DNA of 64,000 bases from Martelella mediterranea DSM 17316 (GTDB lineage Bacteria; Pseudomonadota; Alphaproteobacteria; Rhizobiales; Rhizobiaceae). Under the pieces are notes generated by a model, which saw only the letters and a program-made list of their open reading frames with translations, was not told where the DNA came from and searched no databases. How positions within the stretch are numbered: the first letter of the stretch is position 1; each line of letters starts with the position of its first letter. The position numbers and the translations under genes were made by a program. Below, piece after piece: positions 16,417 through 25,839 of the stretch. The DNA lies in NCBI RefSeq assembly GCF_002043005.1, contig NZ_CP020330.1, positions 2,126,001 to 2,190,000 of the forward strand. The letters run 5' to 3'.

Positions 16417-17144
16417 AGCGTTTTCGCCGGTACGCGTTCGAACACGATGTCGAGGAATTCGCTGAGCCAGGCCTTCAGCGCCCGGTCGTGCAGCATCCGG
16501 CCTTCGAGGTGAAGGTGGCCCGCCTGCGCCTGGGGCAGCGAGAACCGGCTGGCGCCGTGCACCACCCATCTCTGCATCATCGCCCGCGTCAGTTCGGCGT
16601 GAAACTGCACGGCATAGGCTTTCTCGCCATAGCGGAAGGCCTGGTTGGGGTAGAGGTCGCCGCTGGCCAGCAGTTCGGCGCCGTGCGGCAGCTCAAATCC
16701 CTCGCGATGGAACTGATAGACCATGGACGGCCATTTCATCAGCAGCCGGCCGTGTTCGGTCGCGTGCAGCGGATACCAGCCGATCTCGACCGAGCCGTCG
16801 CTATTGCTCTGGACCTTGCCGCCGAGCTGGCGGGCCAGCATCTGGGCGCCCAGACAGATGCCGAGATAGGGACGGTTTTCCTTCAGCGGAATTGACAGCC
16901 AGTCGATCTCGCGGCGGACATAATCCTCGTTGTCATTGGCGCTCATCGGGCCGCCGAACACCACCGCGCCCGAATGGGCGGCGAGCGTCTCCGGCAATTT
17001 GTCGCCGAGCGCCGGCCGGCGGATATCGAGGCGAAAGCCCTTTTCGACAAGCATCTGGCCAACGCGGCCGGGGGTCGAGCGTTCCTGGTGAAGGATGACC
17101 AGGATCGGTCGTGTCGGTTCAATCGTCACCGGGCAGTTCTCCAT
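16407..17144 (-). CDS. Class I glutamine amidotransferase (GMP synthase-like)
   Basis: A stand-alone class I amidotransferase domain of about 245 residues. The nucleophile is the cysteine in YLGICLGAQMLARQLGG, and the His-Glu pair lies in AVQFHAELT. Such proteins hydrolyse glutamine or gamma-glutamyl amides; relatives include gamma-glutamyl-GABA hydrolases and GuaA-like proteins of unknown partner. ATG 17144 overlaps terB by 26 bases; a GTG at 17129 with GGAG nine bases upstream is an alternative start. It is probably co-transcribed with terB. Confidence 0.82.
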   Translation of the reverse strand: MENCPVTIEPTRPILVILHQERSTPGRVGQMLVEKGFRLDIRRPALGDKLPETLAAHSGAVVFGGPMSANDNEDYVRREIDWLSIPLKENRPYLGICLGAQMLARQLGGKVQSNSDGSVEIGWYPLHATEHGRLLMKWPSMVYQFHREGFELPHGAELLASGDLYPNQAFRYGEKAYAVQFHAELTRAMMQRWVVHGASRFSLPQAQAGHLHLEGRMLHDRALKAWLSEFLDIVFERVPAKTLQG

Positions 17145-17607
17145 CGTCGACAATGGCCGCGCGCTTGAGCGCGGCCTGGCGCTCCAGCACCCGCTCGCGG
17201 CCCGAAACCCCGATCAGTTCGGCAATCCGCCAGACGACATTGTCCTCCATCTCGCTGCGGCTACCATCGGCATAGGCGATATCCCACAACAGCCCGATAA
17301 GGCGCACGCGCTGGTCCTCGTCGAGATGGCGCTTGACGTCGGAGGTGAAGCGGTAGAAATCCACCGCCTCGTTGCCGGCTTCCTCGCCGGCGGAGATCAG
17401 CTCTTCCAGCCCGGCGCCGTGCAGGTCGTACTGGTTTTCAATCAGTTCCCGAAGCCTGCTGCGCTCGCTGTCGCTGATGACGCCGTCGGCCTCCATCACC
17501 TGATAACAGAGCGCCACCACCGCCACGCGGGCATCGTCGGGTCGGGCCTCGCCCCTTGGAGCGTCATTGCCGATGTCCTGGAGAAACCTGCTGATCTTTT
17601 CAAACAT
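17119..17607 (-). CDS. TerB family tellurite resistance protein
   Basis: A 162-residue soluble helical protein. Two TerB/DjlA-type repeats are visible: VALCYQVMEADGVISDSERSRL and LIGLLWDIAYADGSRSEMED, each with the acidic metal-binding-like ADGxxxxxE pattern. In rhizobia such single TerB genes are widespread and not part of a ter operon, and none is seen here, so a tellurite function is not implied. It is followed by, and overlaps, the amidotransferase gene. Confidence 0.85.
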   Translation of the reverse strand: MFEKISRFLQDIGNDAPRGEARPDDARVAVVALCYQVMEADGVISDSERSRLRELIENQYDLHGAGLEELISAGEEAGNEAVDFYRFTSDVKRHLDEDQRVRLIGLLWDIAYADGSRSEMEDNVVWRIAELIGVSGRERVLERQAALKRAAIVDDGELPGDD

Positions 17608-17721
17608 TCTGGGAGATTCGCCTTGTTCAATACGCCATCATGACCCGCGCGGGCCGCTACGCCAATAGATCACTTAACATCAGTCAATCAAATTACGGTT
17701 ACGACACATGATACGACCGGA

Positions 17722-19500
17722 TCAGAAAAACAGGCGTTTTTTCGCGGCCGGCGGCGTTTCGTCGTCGTCGCTGTCGTCGATCCCCGGATCGTCCGGCGTG
17801 CGTCCGCCAAAGGGTTTCAACGGCGCGCTGGCGTCATCGTCCTCTTCCACGCTGCCCTCGGCGGGCTTGGGCGGAATGTCTTCCGAACGGGCTTCCACCA
17901 CGAGCGGCTTTTCCTCCGGCGCGATCTTCGCTTCCTCCGATTTGATCGCGGAAGCGCCGGTGGGCGCGTCCATGATCACCGGCCGGACCGATTCCGTTTT
18001 CGGGGCGTCTTTCTTGCTTCCGTCCTCGGCGGGGGCCACAGGCTCGGGCGTTTGCGCCGTCTCGGCCTCAGCTTCAGGCTTGGCCTCCTCCTGGAAGATC
18101 GGAGCGTCCTCCGCAGGCGTTTCCGGTTCCGCTCGGCTTCCGCCGACAGGGGGAAGGCTCTTCAGCGCCTCATCGAGGCGGGAGGCGCTGCCTTCCTCGA
18201 TCGGGCCGGCGATTTCGCCGTAGGGCACCTTCCATGAGAAGGCGTCAAGCTGGCCGGTCGTGGGCGAGAACGGCCGCCAGTATTCGGACACCAGACCATC
18301 GGCGACCCAGGTCGGGTCGCGTTCGGAGCGGAGCGCCTGCGCCATCCAGTGGCGCACGCGGCCCTGATCGCCGGTTTCGGCTTCCTCGAGATCGGCGAGC
18401 AGCAGGAAGGCGCTTTCGCGCGGCTGCATGCGCGCGGCGGCTTCGGCCTTTTCGCGGGCCTTTTCGAATTCGCGTGCGTCGAGTGCTGCGCGGGCGACGA
18501 CCATCAGCGAAACCCAGTTGTTGGGCTTCAGCGCCTCCAGCTTTTCCGCCCGCTTCAGCCGGTCGACGGCGCTGTCGCCGCCGCGGGCGCGCACGTAAAG
18601 CGCGCCGGTCTGGGGGTGGGGTTCCTTCTTCCACACCATCTCCAGCACGCCCGCGGATTTTCTGAGATTGCCCTGCGCCAGATAGGCCTTGGCGGCGATG
18701 ATCGCGGCGGGGTGGAAATCATCGCGCAGCTTCAGCGCCTGCAGCGCGTCGGCCGCGGCCGCTTTCGGATCGGTATCGAGCCTGCTTTCGGCGCGCGCGG
18801 TCAGCACCACGGATTTCAGACGCGCCGATTCGTCCTTGTCGGTCACCTTGGCGGAGCGCTGCTGGTCCAGAAGGCGGATCGCGTCGTCCCAGCGGCCCTG
18901 GCGGGCGCGGGTCTCCAGCGTCGCCTTGGCGGCCCAGGCGAGATAGGGCGCCTTGTCGGCGGCCTGCTCGGCGAAATGCTGGGCGGCCTCGTCGGCGCCG
19001 ACGCGCTTGGCCTCAAGATAGAGCCCGCGCAGACCGAGCTCGGCGGTTTCGGGATCCTCCGACATCGCCTCGAACAGACGCCGCGCCTTGTCGTAATTGC
19101 CTTCGGTCAGCGCAACCTGCGCATCGAGCACATGAATAAGCGGCTCCTGATCGGCGCTGAGCAGCGCATGGGCACGCGTGCTCATCTTGCGCGCCTGCAC
19201 GAGATTGCCGGAGCCGACGGCGATCAAGCCGGTCGAGATCGCCTGATAACCGCGATCGCGCTTGCGGGCGCGGAAATAGCGGGTCACGCTTTTGGGCGAG
19301 GTCCAGATCGCGCTGATCAGCCACCAGACGATCATCACAACGAAGATGAGGGCGATCAGCAGCGCGAGCGCGGTCGTCAGCGGCGTTTCGAACATCTGGC
19401 CCTGCCAGACAAGCGTCAGCTCGCCGGGCCGGTCGGCAAACCAGGAAAAGCCCAGCGCGAAGGCAAGAACGATGATCGCGAAAATCAAGAGCCTGATCAT
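17722..19500 (-). CDS. hemY: HemY domain / TPR membrane protein
   Basis: A 592-residue protein with two N-terminal transmembrane helices (about 1-20 and 43-66), the HemY_N region, then TPR-like helical repeats from ~90 to ~420 and a low-complexity acidic/proline-rich tail (~480-592). It is the proteobacterial HemY-like scaffold, not the oxygen-dependent protoporphyrinogen oxidase of the same name in Bacillus. It is last in hemC-hemD-mitofilin-hemY, a conserved order, and is thought to work in late haem synthesis or membrane organisation. The tail is longer than usual. Confidence 0.88.
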   Translation of the reverse strand: MIRLLIFAIIVLAFALGFSWFADRPGELTLVWQGQMFETPLTTALALLIALIFVVMIVWWLISAIWTSPKSVTRYFRARKRDRGYQAISTGLIAVGSGNLVQARKMSTRAHALLSADQEPLIHVLDAQVALTEGNYDKARRLFEAMSEDPETAELGLRGLYLEAKRVGADEAAQHFAEQAADKAPYLAWAAKATLETRARQGRWDDAIRLLDQQRSAKVTDKDESARLKSVVLTARAESRLDTDPKAAAADALQALKLRDDFHPAAIIAAKAYLAQGNLRKSAGVLEMVWKKEPHPQTGALYVRARGGDSAVDRLKRAEKLEALKPNNWVSLMVVARAALDAREFEKAREKAEAAARMQPRESAFLLLADLEEAETGDQGRVRHWMAQALRSERDPTWVADGLVSEYWRPFSPTTGQLDAFSWKVPYGEIAGPIEEGSASRLDEALKSLPPVGGSRAEPETPAEDAPIFQEEAKPEAEAETAQTPEPVAPAEDGSKKDAPKTESVRPVIMDAPTGASAIKSEEAKIAPEEKPLVVEARSEDIPPKPAEGSVEEDDDASAPLKPFGGRTPDDPGIDDSDDDETPPAAKKRLFF

Positions 19501-19511
19501 ATCCTACCTCC

Positions 19512-20759
19512 TCAATTGCCGGATGGCGTAACGGGCGCGCCGGCGGTGGCGCCAAGCGCGCTCGAAAGCGTGGTGGAAACCAGATCATCGGCCTCGATCC
19601 GCGCCTTCAGCCCGTCGGCGAATTTCTGCGAGGCCTGTTTTCCGGCCTCAGGCAGCGTTTCCCATTCGCTCTCCGCTGTCTTCAGGTCGCCCTTCGTCAG
19701 CGCGCTCTCGATGCGCGCGACGATTGCCGGCACGGTGTCGCCCTCGACATCGCCGACGGGACGCACGCTGACGAGGCCTTTGGCGCTGTCGACCAGACGA
19801 TTGAGGATATTGCCCTCCGGCGGCGGCGGTTCGGCGGCCGCGATGATGGTGTCGGCGGTCTCGGAGAATTCGGCGGCGAGTTCCTCGCGGGTCGGGATGC
19901 CGCTTGTCGCGAGCGCCTTGAGCTTCGAGAGATCGGCGTCTGCTGGCGCGACCTCGGCATAGGTCGCAAGCTCGGTCGCGAAACTGTCGCCCCGGTCGAT
20001 CGCCGATTTCAGGGCGGCGGCGGCGATAGCGCGGGCAACGGCCAGATCCTTGCCGGGCGTATTCACCTTGGTTTCCAGCGCCGAAAGCTTCTGCTGCATG
20101 TCCTGCTGGCCGGAGGCAAGGCTGGATTTCAACTGGTCGAGGCCGGATTGCAGGCTCTTGACCGCGCCGACATCGTTCTGCTGCGTGCTCTGGATGGCAT
20201 CGATCTGCTGCTTCAGGCTGGCAATGTCCTCGCCCGAGGAACTGGAGCTCTGCACCTGCTGTTTCAGCGCATCAAGTTGCGACTGGATCGCGGCCGAGCC
20301 GTCATTGGCCTTCAGCGTCTCGATTTCCTGGCGGAGCGCGGCGATCTCGTCATTGACCTTGCCGCCCATGCCATTGCCGAGCATGCCGGCGGAGGAGAGC
20401 GCATATGCGCCCGCAAGCGCGATCACGGCGCCGGCCACACCAGCCAGAAGCACGAGGCCGAAGCCGGGGCCTTTGCGGGGTGGAACAGGCGGAGCCGGCG
20501 GTTCTGGCGGCGGCGCGCTGCCTACCTTTTCTTCGACGACCTCTTCATCGCCAAGCCTCGCCGCCTCCGAAATCTCCTCGCCCTGATGTTCCTCATGGCG
20601 CTTGATCGCGGCGGCGACATCGGCCATCGCTGTTTCGACGGCGGCATCATCCGTCCGGGGCGGGACGGGCGCTTGCGCGTTCGTGGCTTCCGGCGCCGTG
20701 TCTTCTGTTGTCGCGTCGTTTTTCTTGTCGTTTTTCGAAGACGGCGTATCCGAAACCAT
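19512..20759 (-). CDS. Mitofilin/Mic60-family membrane protein
   Basis: A 415-residue protein: a charged and proline-rich cytoplasmic head (1-95), one transmembrane helix (~98-122), a periplasmic coiled coil (~135-225, with EIAALRQEIETLKAND and QLDALKQQV), and a C-terminal domain (~230-410) resembling the mitofilin signature. Alphaproteobacterial Mic60 is the ancestor of the mitochondrial cristae protein and bends the inner membrane. Its position between hemD and hemY is the conserved one. The DNA starts only 11 bases upstream of hemY, so they are co-transcribed. Confidence 0.85.
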   Translation of the reverse strand: MVSDTPSSKNDKKNDATTEDTAPEATNAQAPVPPRTDDAAVETAMADVAAAIKRHEEHQGEEISEAARLGDEEVVEEKVGSAPPPEPPAPPVPPRKGPGFGLVLLAGVAGAVIALAGAYALSSAGMLGNGMGGKVNDEIAALRQEIETLKANDGSAAIQSQLDALKQQVQSSSSSGEDIASLKQQIDAIQSTQQNDVGAVKSLQSGLDQLKSSLASGQQDMQQKLSALETKVNTPGKDLAVARAIAAAALKSAIDRGDSFATELATYAEVAPADADLSKLKALATSGIPTREELAAEFSETADTIIAAAEPPPPEGNILNRLVDSAKGLVSVRPVGDVEGDTVPAIVARIESALTKGDLKTAESEWETLPEAGKQASQKFADGLKARIEADDLVSTTLSSALGATAGAPVTPSGN

Positions 20760-20869
20760 GGCTACCTCTTTTGCAGTTCTCGGTTCTAGGGTAGTGGCCG
20801 AGTGGTATTAAGAAAAGGCTTTTGTTGAAGACTTGTTCCCCGCCGCCCCGGCCTTTCTGGCGAAACGCC

Positions 20870-21586
20870 TCACGCCAGCAGCGCAAGCAGGCTTTTCTCG
20901 TTCGTCCTGTCGGCGATGCGCACATGATCGGCCAGTTCCGCCGGCACGGCATGCGCCACATTGGCCGAAAGACAGATAAGGGCCGGCGGCTCGCTGCGTT
21001 TCGCGAGCGCCTTGCCCGCGCCGAGCGCGAAGAAGCGCGCCGCCGTCATATGGGAATAGAACAGGATCGCGTCGACCGCTCCGACAAGGGCATCGATTTC
21101 CGCCACGACATAGGTCACAGGCTCCATGGCATAGACAGTGACGGTCTCGAACGGCACGTGCAGGGCCTCGAGCCTGCGCTCCAGCCAGGGCGCGCGGGGA
21201 GAACCCGCCAGATAGAGGAGTGGCGCGCGGATAAACAGCGAGGGTTCGGCGGCGATCGCCTCCGCAAGCCGCTCGCCATTGCCCTGGCCGGTGAAAACGC
21301 GCGTGAAACCGACGTCCTTCGCCCTGCCGGCGGTCTCCGCCCCGACGGCGAACACCGGACGATCGAGCATGTCCGGCGAGTCGCGCTTCGCCTCGATCCC
21401 GTGCAGGGCCTCGGTGCTGGTGACCGCAAGCGCCGCCCAGCTTTCGCGGGCGATCCTATCCCTGGCTTTGTCCGGATGGTGCACGGTCTCGAACAACGGC
21501 ATGGAAACCGGCTGGTGGCCCATGGCAGTAAGCAATGCGCCGGTCTTTTCGGCCTTGTTTTGCGGACGGGTCACCAGAACGCGCAT
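20870..21586 (-). CDS. hemD: Uroporphyrinogen-III synthase
   Basis: A 238-residue enzyme that closes and inverts ring D of hydroxymethylbilane. HemD proteins are poorly conserved; the start MRVLVTRPQNKAEKTGALL, the LPLFE-like PLFETVHHP and the two-domain length fit. The ATG at 21586 lies eight bases after the hemC stop, with TGAGG before it. Position next to hemC confirms the call. Confidence 0.88.
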   Translation of the reverse strand: MRVLVTRPQNKAEKTGALLTAMGHQPVSMPLFETVHHPDKARDRIARESWAALAVTSTEALHGIEAKRDSPDMLDRPVFAVGAETAGRAKDVGFTRVFTGQGNGERLAEAIAAEPSLFIRAPLLYLAGSPRAPWLERRLEALHVPFETVTVYAMEPVTYVVAEIDALVGAVDAILFYSHMTAARFFALGAGKALAKRSEPPALICLSANVAHAVPAELADHVRIADRTNEKSLLALLA

Positions 21587-21594
21587 CGCAAGCC

Positions 21595-22524
21595 TCAGAC
21601 CCAATCCTCGAAAAAGCGCGGGCCGGCCCGCCCGCGCAGCGTTTCGCCGGCCGCGCGCCCGAGCGCTTGGGCTTCGGCGCGCAAGCCTTCGACGGCGATG
21701 TCGTGGGCCTGCCGCCCGTCCGGCGTCAGGATCAGGCCGGAGAAACGGATCGTATCGCCGTCAAGCAGCGCATGGCCCGCGATCGGCGTGCGGCAGGAGC
21801 CATCGAGGGCCGCCAGAAAGCCGCGCTCGCAGGCAACGGCGTCATAGGTGTCGCGATCGTTGATCGGGGCGAGCAGGGCCGATATCCGTTCGTCGCTCTC
21901 GCGCTGCTCAATGCAGATTGCGCCCTGGGCCGGGGCAGGAATAAATTCCTTCGGATCGAGAACCTCGGTCGCCACATGCTGCATGCCAAGCCGCGTCAGG
22001 CCAGCATAGGCGAGGAAGGTGCCGTCAACGGCCCCATCGGCGAGCTTCTGCAGCCGCGTCTGCACCGAACCGCGGAAAATCACCACTTCGATATCGGGCC
22101 TGAGCCGGCGAATCAGCGCCTGGCGTCTGAGCGAGGCGGAGCCGACGATCGCGCCTGCCGGCAGATCGGCGAGGTTTTTCACGGTGCGGCCGATAAAGGC
22201 ATCGCGCGGGTCGGCGCGCGGCAGGAAGGTGGAAAGCGTCAGCCCTTCCGGCAGCGCCGTCGGCATGTCCTTGGAGGAATGCACGGCGAAATCGAGCGCG
22301 CCGGAATGCAATTGCTCCTCGATCTCCTCGGTGAAAAGCCCCTTGCCCCCGATTGCCGCCAGCGCGCGGTCGGTGATCCGATCGCCCTTGGTGGAGAGCA
22401 CCACGATCTCGAACATCTCCTCCGGCAGGCCATGGGCGGCCATCAGCCGGTCGCGGGTTTCATGCGCCTGGGCCAGCGCCAGCGGGCTGCCGCGCGTTCC
22501 GATCCTGTAAGGTTTCGTTTGCAT
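21595..22524 (-). CDS. hemC: Hydroxymethylbilane synthase (porphobilinogen deaminase)
   Basis: A 309-residue cytosolic enzyme that joins four porphobilinogens into hydroxymethylbilane. Marks: [24 protein letters not shown] with the catalytic aspartate, [16 protein letters not shown] for substrate carboxylates, and [13 protein letters not shown] with the cysteine that carries the dipyrromethane cofactor. The frame extends upstream to 22605, but that part overlaps tsaD and is not conserved; ATG 22524 gives the family N-terminus. First gene of the haem operon, divergent from tsaD with 65 bases between. Confidence 0.95.
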   Translation of the reverse strand: MQTKPYRIGTRGSPLALAQAHETRDRLMAAHGLPEEMFEIVVLSTKGDRITDRALAAIGGKGLFTEEIEEQLHSGALDFAVHSSKDMPTALPEGLTLSTFLPRADPRDAFIGRTVKNLADLPAGAIVGSASLRRQALIRRLRPDIEVVIFRGSVQTRLQKLADGAVDGTFLAYAGLTRLGMQHVATEVLDPKEFIPAPAQGAICIEQRESDERISALLAPINDRDTYDAVACERGFLAALDGSCRTPIAGHALLDGDTIRFSGLILTPDGRQAHDIAVEGLRAEAQALGRAAGETLRGRAGPRFFEDWV

Positions 22525-22589
22525 CCTGCGTCCACCATTGTTACCGGGTGTCTCGTAAACCGGATTGCGCCCTGCCGCAAACAATCGCG

Positions 22590-23687
22590 ATGAAAAAACA
22601 GACACGCTTTCTCGGCATCGAATCGAGTTGCGACGAAACCGCCGCCGCCATCGTGGCGATGGACGGGGATGGTCGCGGCGAGATTATCGCCGATCTGGTG
22701 CTGAGCCAGTTGGAAGAACACGCGGCCTTCGGCGGCGTGGTGCCGGAGATCGCCGCGCGCGCGCATGTGGAGGCGATGGACGGGTTGATCGCTGGCGCAC
22801 TTCAGGAAGCAGAGATCGGGTTCGGCGATCTCGACGGCATTGCCGCGACAATCGGTCCCGGGCTGATCGGCGGGCTGATCACCGGCGCGATGAGCGGCAA
22901 GGCGATCGCCTATGCCGCTGACAAGCCGTTTTACGGAATCAATCACCTCGAAGGTCATGCGCTGACGGCGCGGCTGACCGATGGCGTCGCCTTTCCCTTC
23001 CTGATGTTGCTGGTTTCCGGCGGCCATACCCAGATCGTGCTGGTCAAGGGCGTCGGCGAGTACGAGCGCTGGGGCTCGACAATCGACGATGCGCTCGGCG
23101 AGGCTTTCGACAAGACGGCGAAGCTGCTCGGGCTCGGCTATCCCGGTGGGCCGGCGGTCGAGCGCGCGGCGGCTGAGGGCGATCCGAAGCGGATCAGGCT
23201 GCCGCGGCCGATGAAGGGCGAGGACCGGCTGGATTTCTCCTTCTCCGGTCTCAAGACCGCCGTGCGTCAGTCGGCGCAGGCGCTGGCTCCGGTGAGCGAG
23301 CAGGATATCGCCGATATCTGCGCCGCCTTCCAGCTTGCCGTGACAGATACGCTGGAAGACAGGATTGCTCGCGCGCTTCAACGCTTCAGGGCGGAAGGTC
23401 TCGCTGGCGATAATCAGCCAGCGCTGGTGGCGGCGGGCGGCGTTGCCGCCAATGGCGCGATCCGCGCGATGCTGACAGGGCTTTGCGCAAAAGAGGGGTT
23501 CGCCTTCGTCGCGCCGCCCTTGCGGCTTTGCACGGACAATGCGGTAATGATCGCCTGGGCGGGGCTGGAGCGCCGGCGCGCCGGATTCGATCCGGATGGC
23601 ATGGAGATCTCGGTGCGCTCACGCTTTCCGCTCGACGGCAATGCGGCGGCGCTGATCGGCAGCGGCAGAAGAGGGGTCAAGGCATGA
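22590..23687 (+). CDS. tsaD: tRNA N6-adenosine threonylcarbamoyltransferase TsaD
   Basis: A 365-residue ASKHA-fold enzyme that transfers threonylcarbamoyl to A37 of ANN-decoding tRNAs, with TsaB, TsaC and TsaE encoded elsewhere. Marks: [14 protein letters not shown] at the N-terminus, metal ligands in [19 protein letters not shown] and the closing [10 protein letters not shown]. An in-frame ATG at 22548 would add 14 non-conserved residues. Its last bases overlap gpsA (ATGA). Opposite strand to hemC, the usual rhizobial arrangement. Confidence 0.95.
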   Translation: MKKQTRFLGIESSCDETAAAIVAMDGDGRGEIIADLVLSQLEEHAAFGGVVPEIAARAHVEAMDGLIAGALQEAEIGFGDLDGIAATIGPGLIGGLITGAMSGKAIAYAADKPFYGINHLEGHALTARLTDGVAFPFLMLLVSGGHTQIVLVKGVGEYERWGSTIDDALGEAFDKTAKLLGLGYPGGPAVERAAAEGDPKRIRLPRPMKGEDRLDFSFSGLKTAVRQSAQALAPVSEQDIADICAAFQLAVTDTLEDRIARALQRFRAEGLAGDNQPALVAAGGVAANGAIRAMLTGLCAKEGFAFVAPPLRLCTDNAVMIAWAGLERRRAGFDPDGMEISVRSRFPLDGNAAALIGSGRRGVKA

Positions 23688-24664
23688 CCAGGAACACAGT
23701 CGTCATCGGCTCCGGTGCGTTCGGCACGGCGCTTGCCGCCGTCTTTGCCCATGAGGGCGAGGACGCTGTCACCCTGCTCGGCCGGGATGCCGGGCTGATC
23801 GCGATATTGCAGAAGACCCGGCGGCATCAGGCAGCACTTCCGGGCATCACTCTGCCTCAAGCCCTTGCGTTCACGATCGATCCCTCGGTGCTCGAGACGG
23901 CCGATATCGTGGTGCTGGCGGTGCCGGCGCAGGCCCAGCGCGCGGCGGCACTCTACTACGGCCCCTATCTCAATCCCGATGCCGTGATCGTCTCGGCCGC
24001 CAAGGGTATCGATCGCGCCAGCGGCCGGCTGATCACCGATGTGCTTTCCGAGGCGTTGCCGAACCATCCCGCCGGCGCGCTGTCCGGTCCCGGCTTCGCC
24101 GTCGATCTCGCCGCCGGCAAGCCGATCGCCATGGTGTTGGCGTTTGCAAACGGAGAGCGTGCCAAAGAGACCGCGACCATTCTTTCCGGCCGGACCTTCC
24201 GGCTTTATGCCTCGGGTGATCCCGTCGGCGTGCAGATCGGCGGGGCGCTGAAGAATGTTCTGGCGATCGCCTGCGGCATTGTCGAGGGCGCGGATCTCGG
24301 CGAATCCGCCCGCGCGGCGCTGATATCGCGCGGCCTTGCGGAAATGTCGCGGCTCGCGGTCGCCATGGGCGGTGAACCGGAAACCGTGCGCGGGCTTTCC
24401 GGCCTCGGCGATCTTGTGCTGACCGGCACCTCGCGCCAGTCGCGCAATTTCCGCTATGGCGTGGCGCTGGCCGAGGGTAATTTCGAGAGCGTTAATGCAG
24501 CACTTGTCGAAGGCGTCTACAGCGCCTCCGTCGCCAGCGAGCTTGCCGCAAGCCATGGCGTGGAGATGCCGATTTCAAGCGCCGTCGCCCGCGTGCTCGA
24601 GGGCAAGCTCGGCATTCCGCAGGCGCTCGAGGAACTGATGAGCCGGCCGATCACGACCGAATGA
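23684..24664 (+). CDS. gpsA: NAD(P)H-dependent glycerol-3-phosphate dehydrogenase
   Basis: A 326-residue cytosolic enzyme that reduces dihydroxyacetone phosphate to sn-glycerol 3-phosphate for phospholipids. The dinucleotide site is [12 protein letters not shown] near residue 7, the SAAKGI lysine and [12 protein letters not shown] provide the active site, and [11 protein letters not shown] is the family signature. Start fixed by the ATGA overlap with tsaD and by GAGGGG upstream. A longer frame running back inside tsaD is an artefact. Confidence 0.95.
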   Translation: MTRNTVVIGSGAFGTALAAVFAHEGEDAVTLLGRDAGLIAILQKTRRHQAALPGITLPQALAFTIDPSVLETADIVVLAVPAQAQRAAALYYGPYLNPDAVIVSAAKGIDRASGRLITDVLSEALPNHPAGALSGPGFAVDLAAGKPIAMVLAFANGERAKETATILSGRTFRLYASGDPVGVQIGGALKNVLAIACGIVEGADLGESARAALISRGLAEMSRLAVAMGGEPETVRGLSGLGDLVLTGTSRQSRNFRYGVALAEGNFESVNAALVEGVYSASVASELAASHGVEMPISSAVARVLEGKLGIPQALEELMSRPITTE

Positions 24665-24675
24665 AGGAGAAAACC

Positions 24676-24969
24676 ATGCTCTATGCCGTCTTGTGCAAGG
24701 ACAAGCCCGACCATATCCATGTCCGCATGGAAAACCGCCCGCGCCATCTCGAATGGCTCGACGGGCTCAACGATAAGGGTACGCTGAAGATCGCCGGCCC
24801 GTTTCTCGATGGCGACGACAAACCCTGCGGCTCGATGCTGCTCATCGAAGCCGACAGCCAGGCGGACGCGGAAGCGATCGCGGCCGAGGATCCCTATGGC
24901 AAGGCCGGCCTGTTCGAAAAGGTCGAGGTCAAGCCCTACAAGTGGCTCTACAACAATCCGGAGGCATAA
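24676..24969 (+). CDS. YciI-like protein
   Basis: A 97-residue ferredoxin-like alpha-beta protein. MLYAVLCKDKPDHIHVRMENRPRH opens with the YciI pattern, and the His in RPRHLEWL with the Asp in EDPYGKAGLFE are the usual putative active-site pair. AGGAG lies six bases before the ATG; an earlier in-frame start at 24661 would overlap gpsA. Biochemical role unknown. It belongs to the tsaD-gpsA-yciI-EVE run. Confidence 0.88.
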   Translation: MLYAVLCKDKPDHIHVRMENRPRHLEWLDGLNDKGTLKIAGPFLDGDDKPCGSMLLIEADSQADAEAIAAEDPYGKAGLFEKVEVKPYKWLYNNPEA

Positions 24970-24972
24970 GGC

Positions 24973-25392
24973 ATGGCCTATTGGCTGTTCAAATCCGAGC
25001 CGTTCAAGTTTTCCTGGCAGATGCTGAAAGACAAGGGCGCGGCCGGGGAAGAATGGGACGGCGTGCGCAATTATCAGGCGCGCAACAATATGCGGGCGAT
25101 GGAAATCGGCGACAAGGGCTTCTTCTACCACTCCAATGAGGGGTTGGAGGTCGTCGGCATCTGCGAGGTCTGCGCGCTCGCCCATCACGACAGCACCACC
25201 GATGACCCGCGCTGGGAATGCGTCGACATCCGCGCCGTCGAGGACATGCCGAAGCCGGTGACGCTGAAGGATGTGAAGGCCAATCCCAAGCTTGCCGACA
25301 TGTCGCTCGTCACCTCCATGCGGCTCTCCGTTCAGCCGGTGAAGGAAGACGAGTGGCTGGAAGTCTGCCGCATGGGCGGGATGGACGTCTGA
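24973..25392 (+). CDS. EVE domain-containing protein
   Basis: A 139-residue protein that is entirely an EVE domain (PUA-like fold; thymocyte nuclear protein family). AYWLFKSEPFKFSWQML, then WDGVRNYQARNNMRAM and GDKGFFYHSN are the hallmark stretches. EVE domains bind modified bases in DNA or RNA. The ATG is four bases after the yciI stop with AGGCATA before it. Same operon as tsaD-gpsA. Confidence 0.92.
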   Translation: MAYWLFKSEPFKFSWQMLKDKGAAGEEWDGVRNYQARNNMRAMEIGDKGFFYHSNEGLEVVGICEVCALAHHDSTTDDPRWECVDIRAVEDMPKPVTLKDVKANPKLADMSLVTSMRLSVQPVKEDEWLEVCRMGGMDV

Positions 25393-25408
25393 GAGGCGGA
25401 GCGATTTC

Positions 25409-25597
25409 ATGAGTATCTGGAATTTGTTGATTCTTGCGGTATTCGTTGTCGGCTACATCTGGCCAACGACGATCATCCTGAAGCGGCTGGGCTATTCGCC
25501 CTGGTGGGCGCTCCTTTCGGTGATCACGCCGCTGAACATGATCGGCCTCTGGGTACTGGCCCGCGCCCGCTGGCCCCGCGTCGAGGAAAAGCTTTAG
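25409..25597 (+). CDS. Small hydrophobic membrane protein
   Basis: A 62-residue protein with two predicted transmembrane helices (about 3-22 and 33-52) and a basic C-terminus (RARWPRVEEKL). GAGGCGGAG lies nine bases before the ATG. It is 16 bases behind the EVE gene and probably the last gene of that operon. I do not recognise a family. Coding status rests on ribosome site, composition and operon position. Confidence 0.6.
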   Translation: MSIWNLLILAVFVVGYIWPTTIILKRLGYSPWWALLSVITPLNMIGLWVLARARWPRVEEKL

Positions 25598-25839
25598 GCC
25601 TCACATAGCCCGCCATCTCTATCGTCTAAAGTGCGCCAATGGCACTTGACGCTTCGGCTGCGGCCCATCACTCTCCCTTTGGCTGCGGGACGCGGGAGGA
25701 ACAGGACGTCCCGGCAGCGCTATACGGCGGTTTCGGACCAGCCGGCAGGTGGGAAACCTTCCGACAGGGCGATTTTCGCCGCGAGGTCAATTCGGTCGAC
25801 ATGCGCCTTCGCGCCGGCCGTAGAGGGAAGGAAAGCGAA

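Noticed and set aside
17119..17607. Tellurite-resistance operon
   Set aside because: Only a lone TerB-type gene is present; no terC, terD or terZ nearby.
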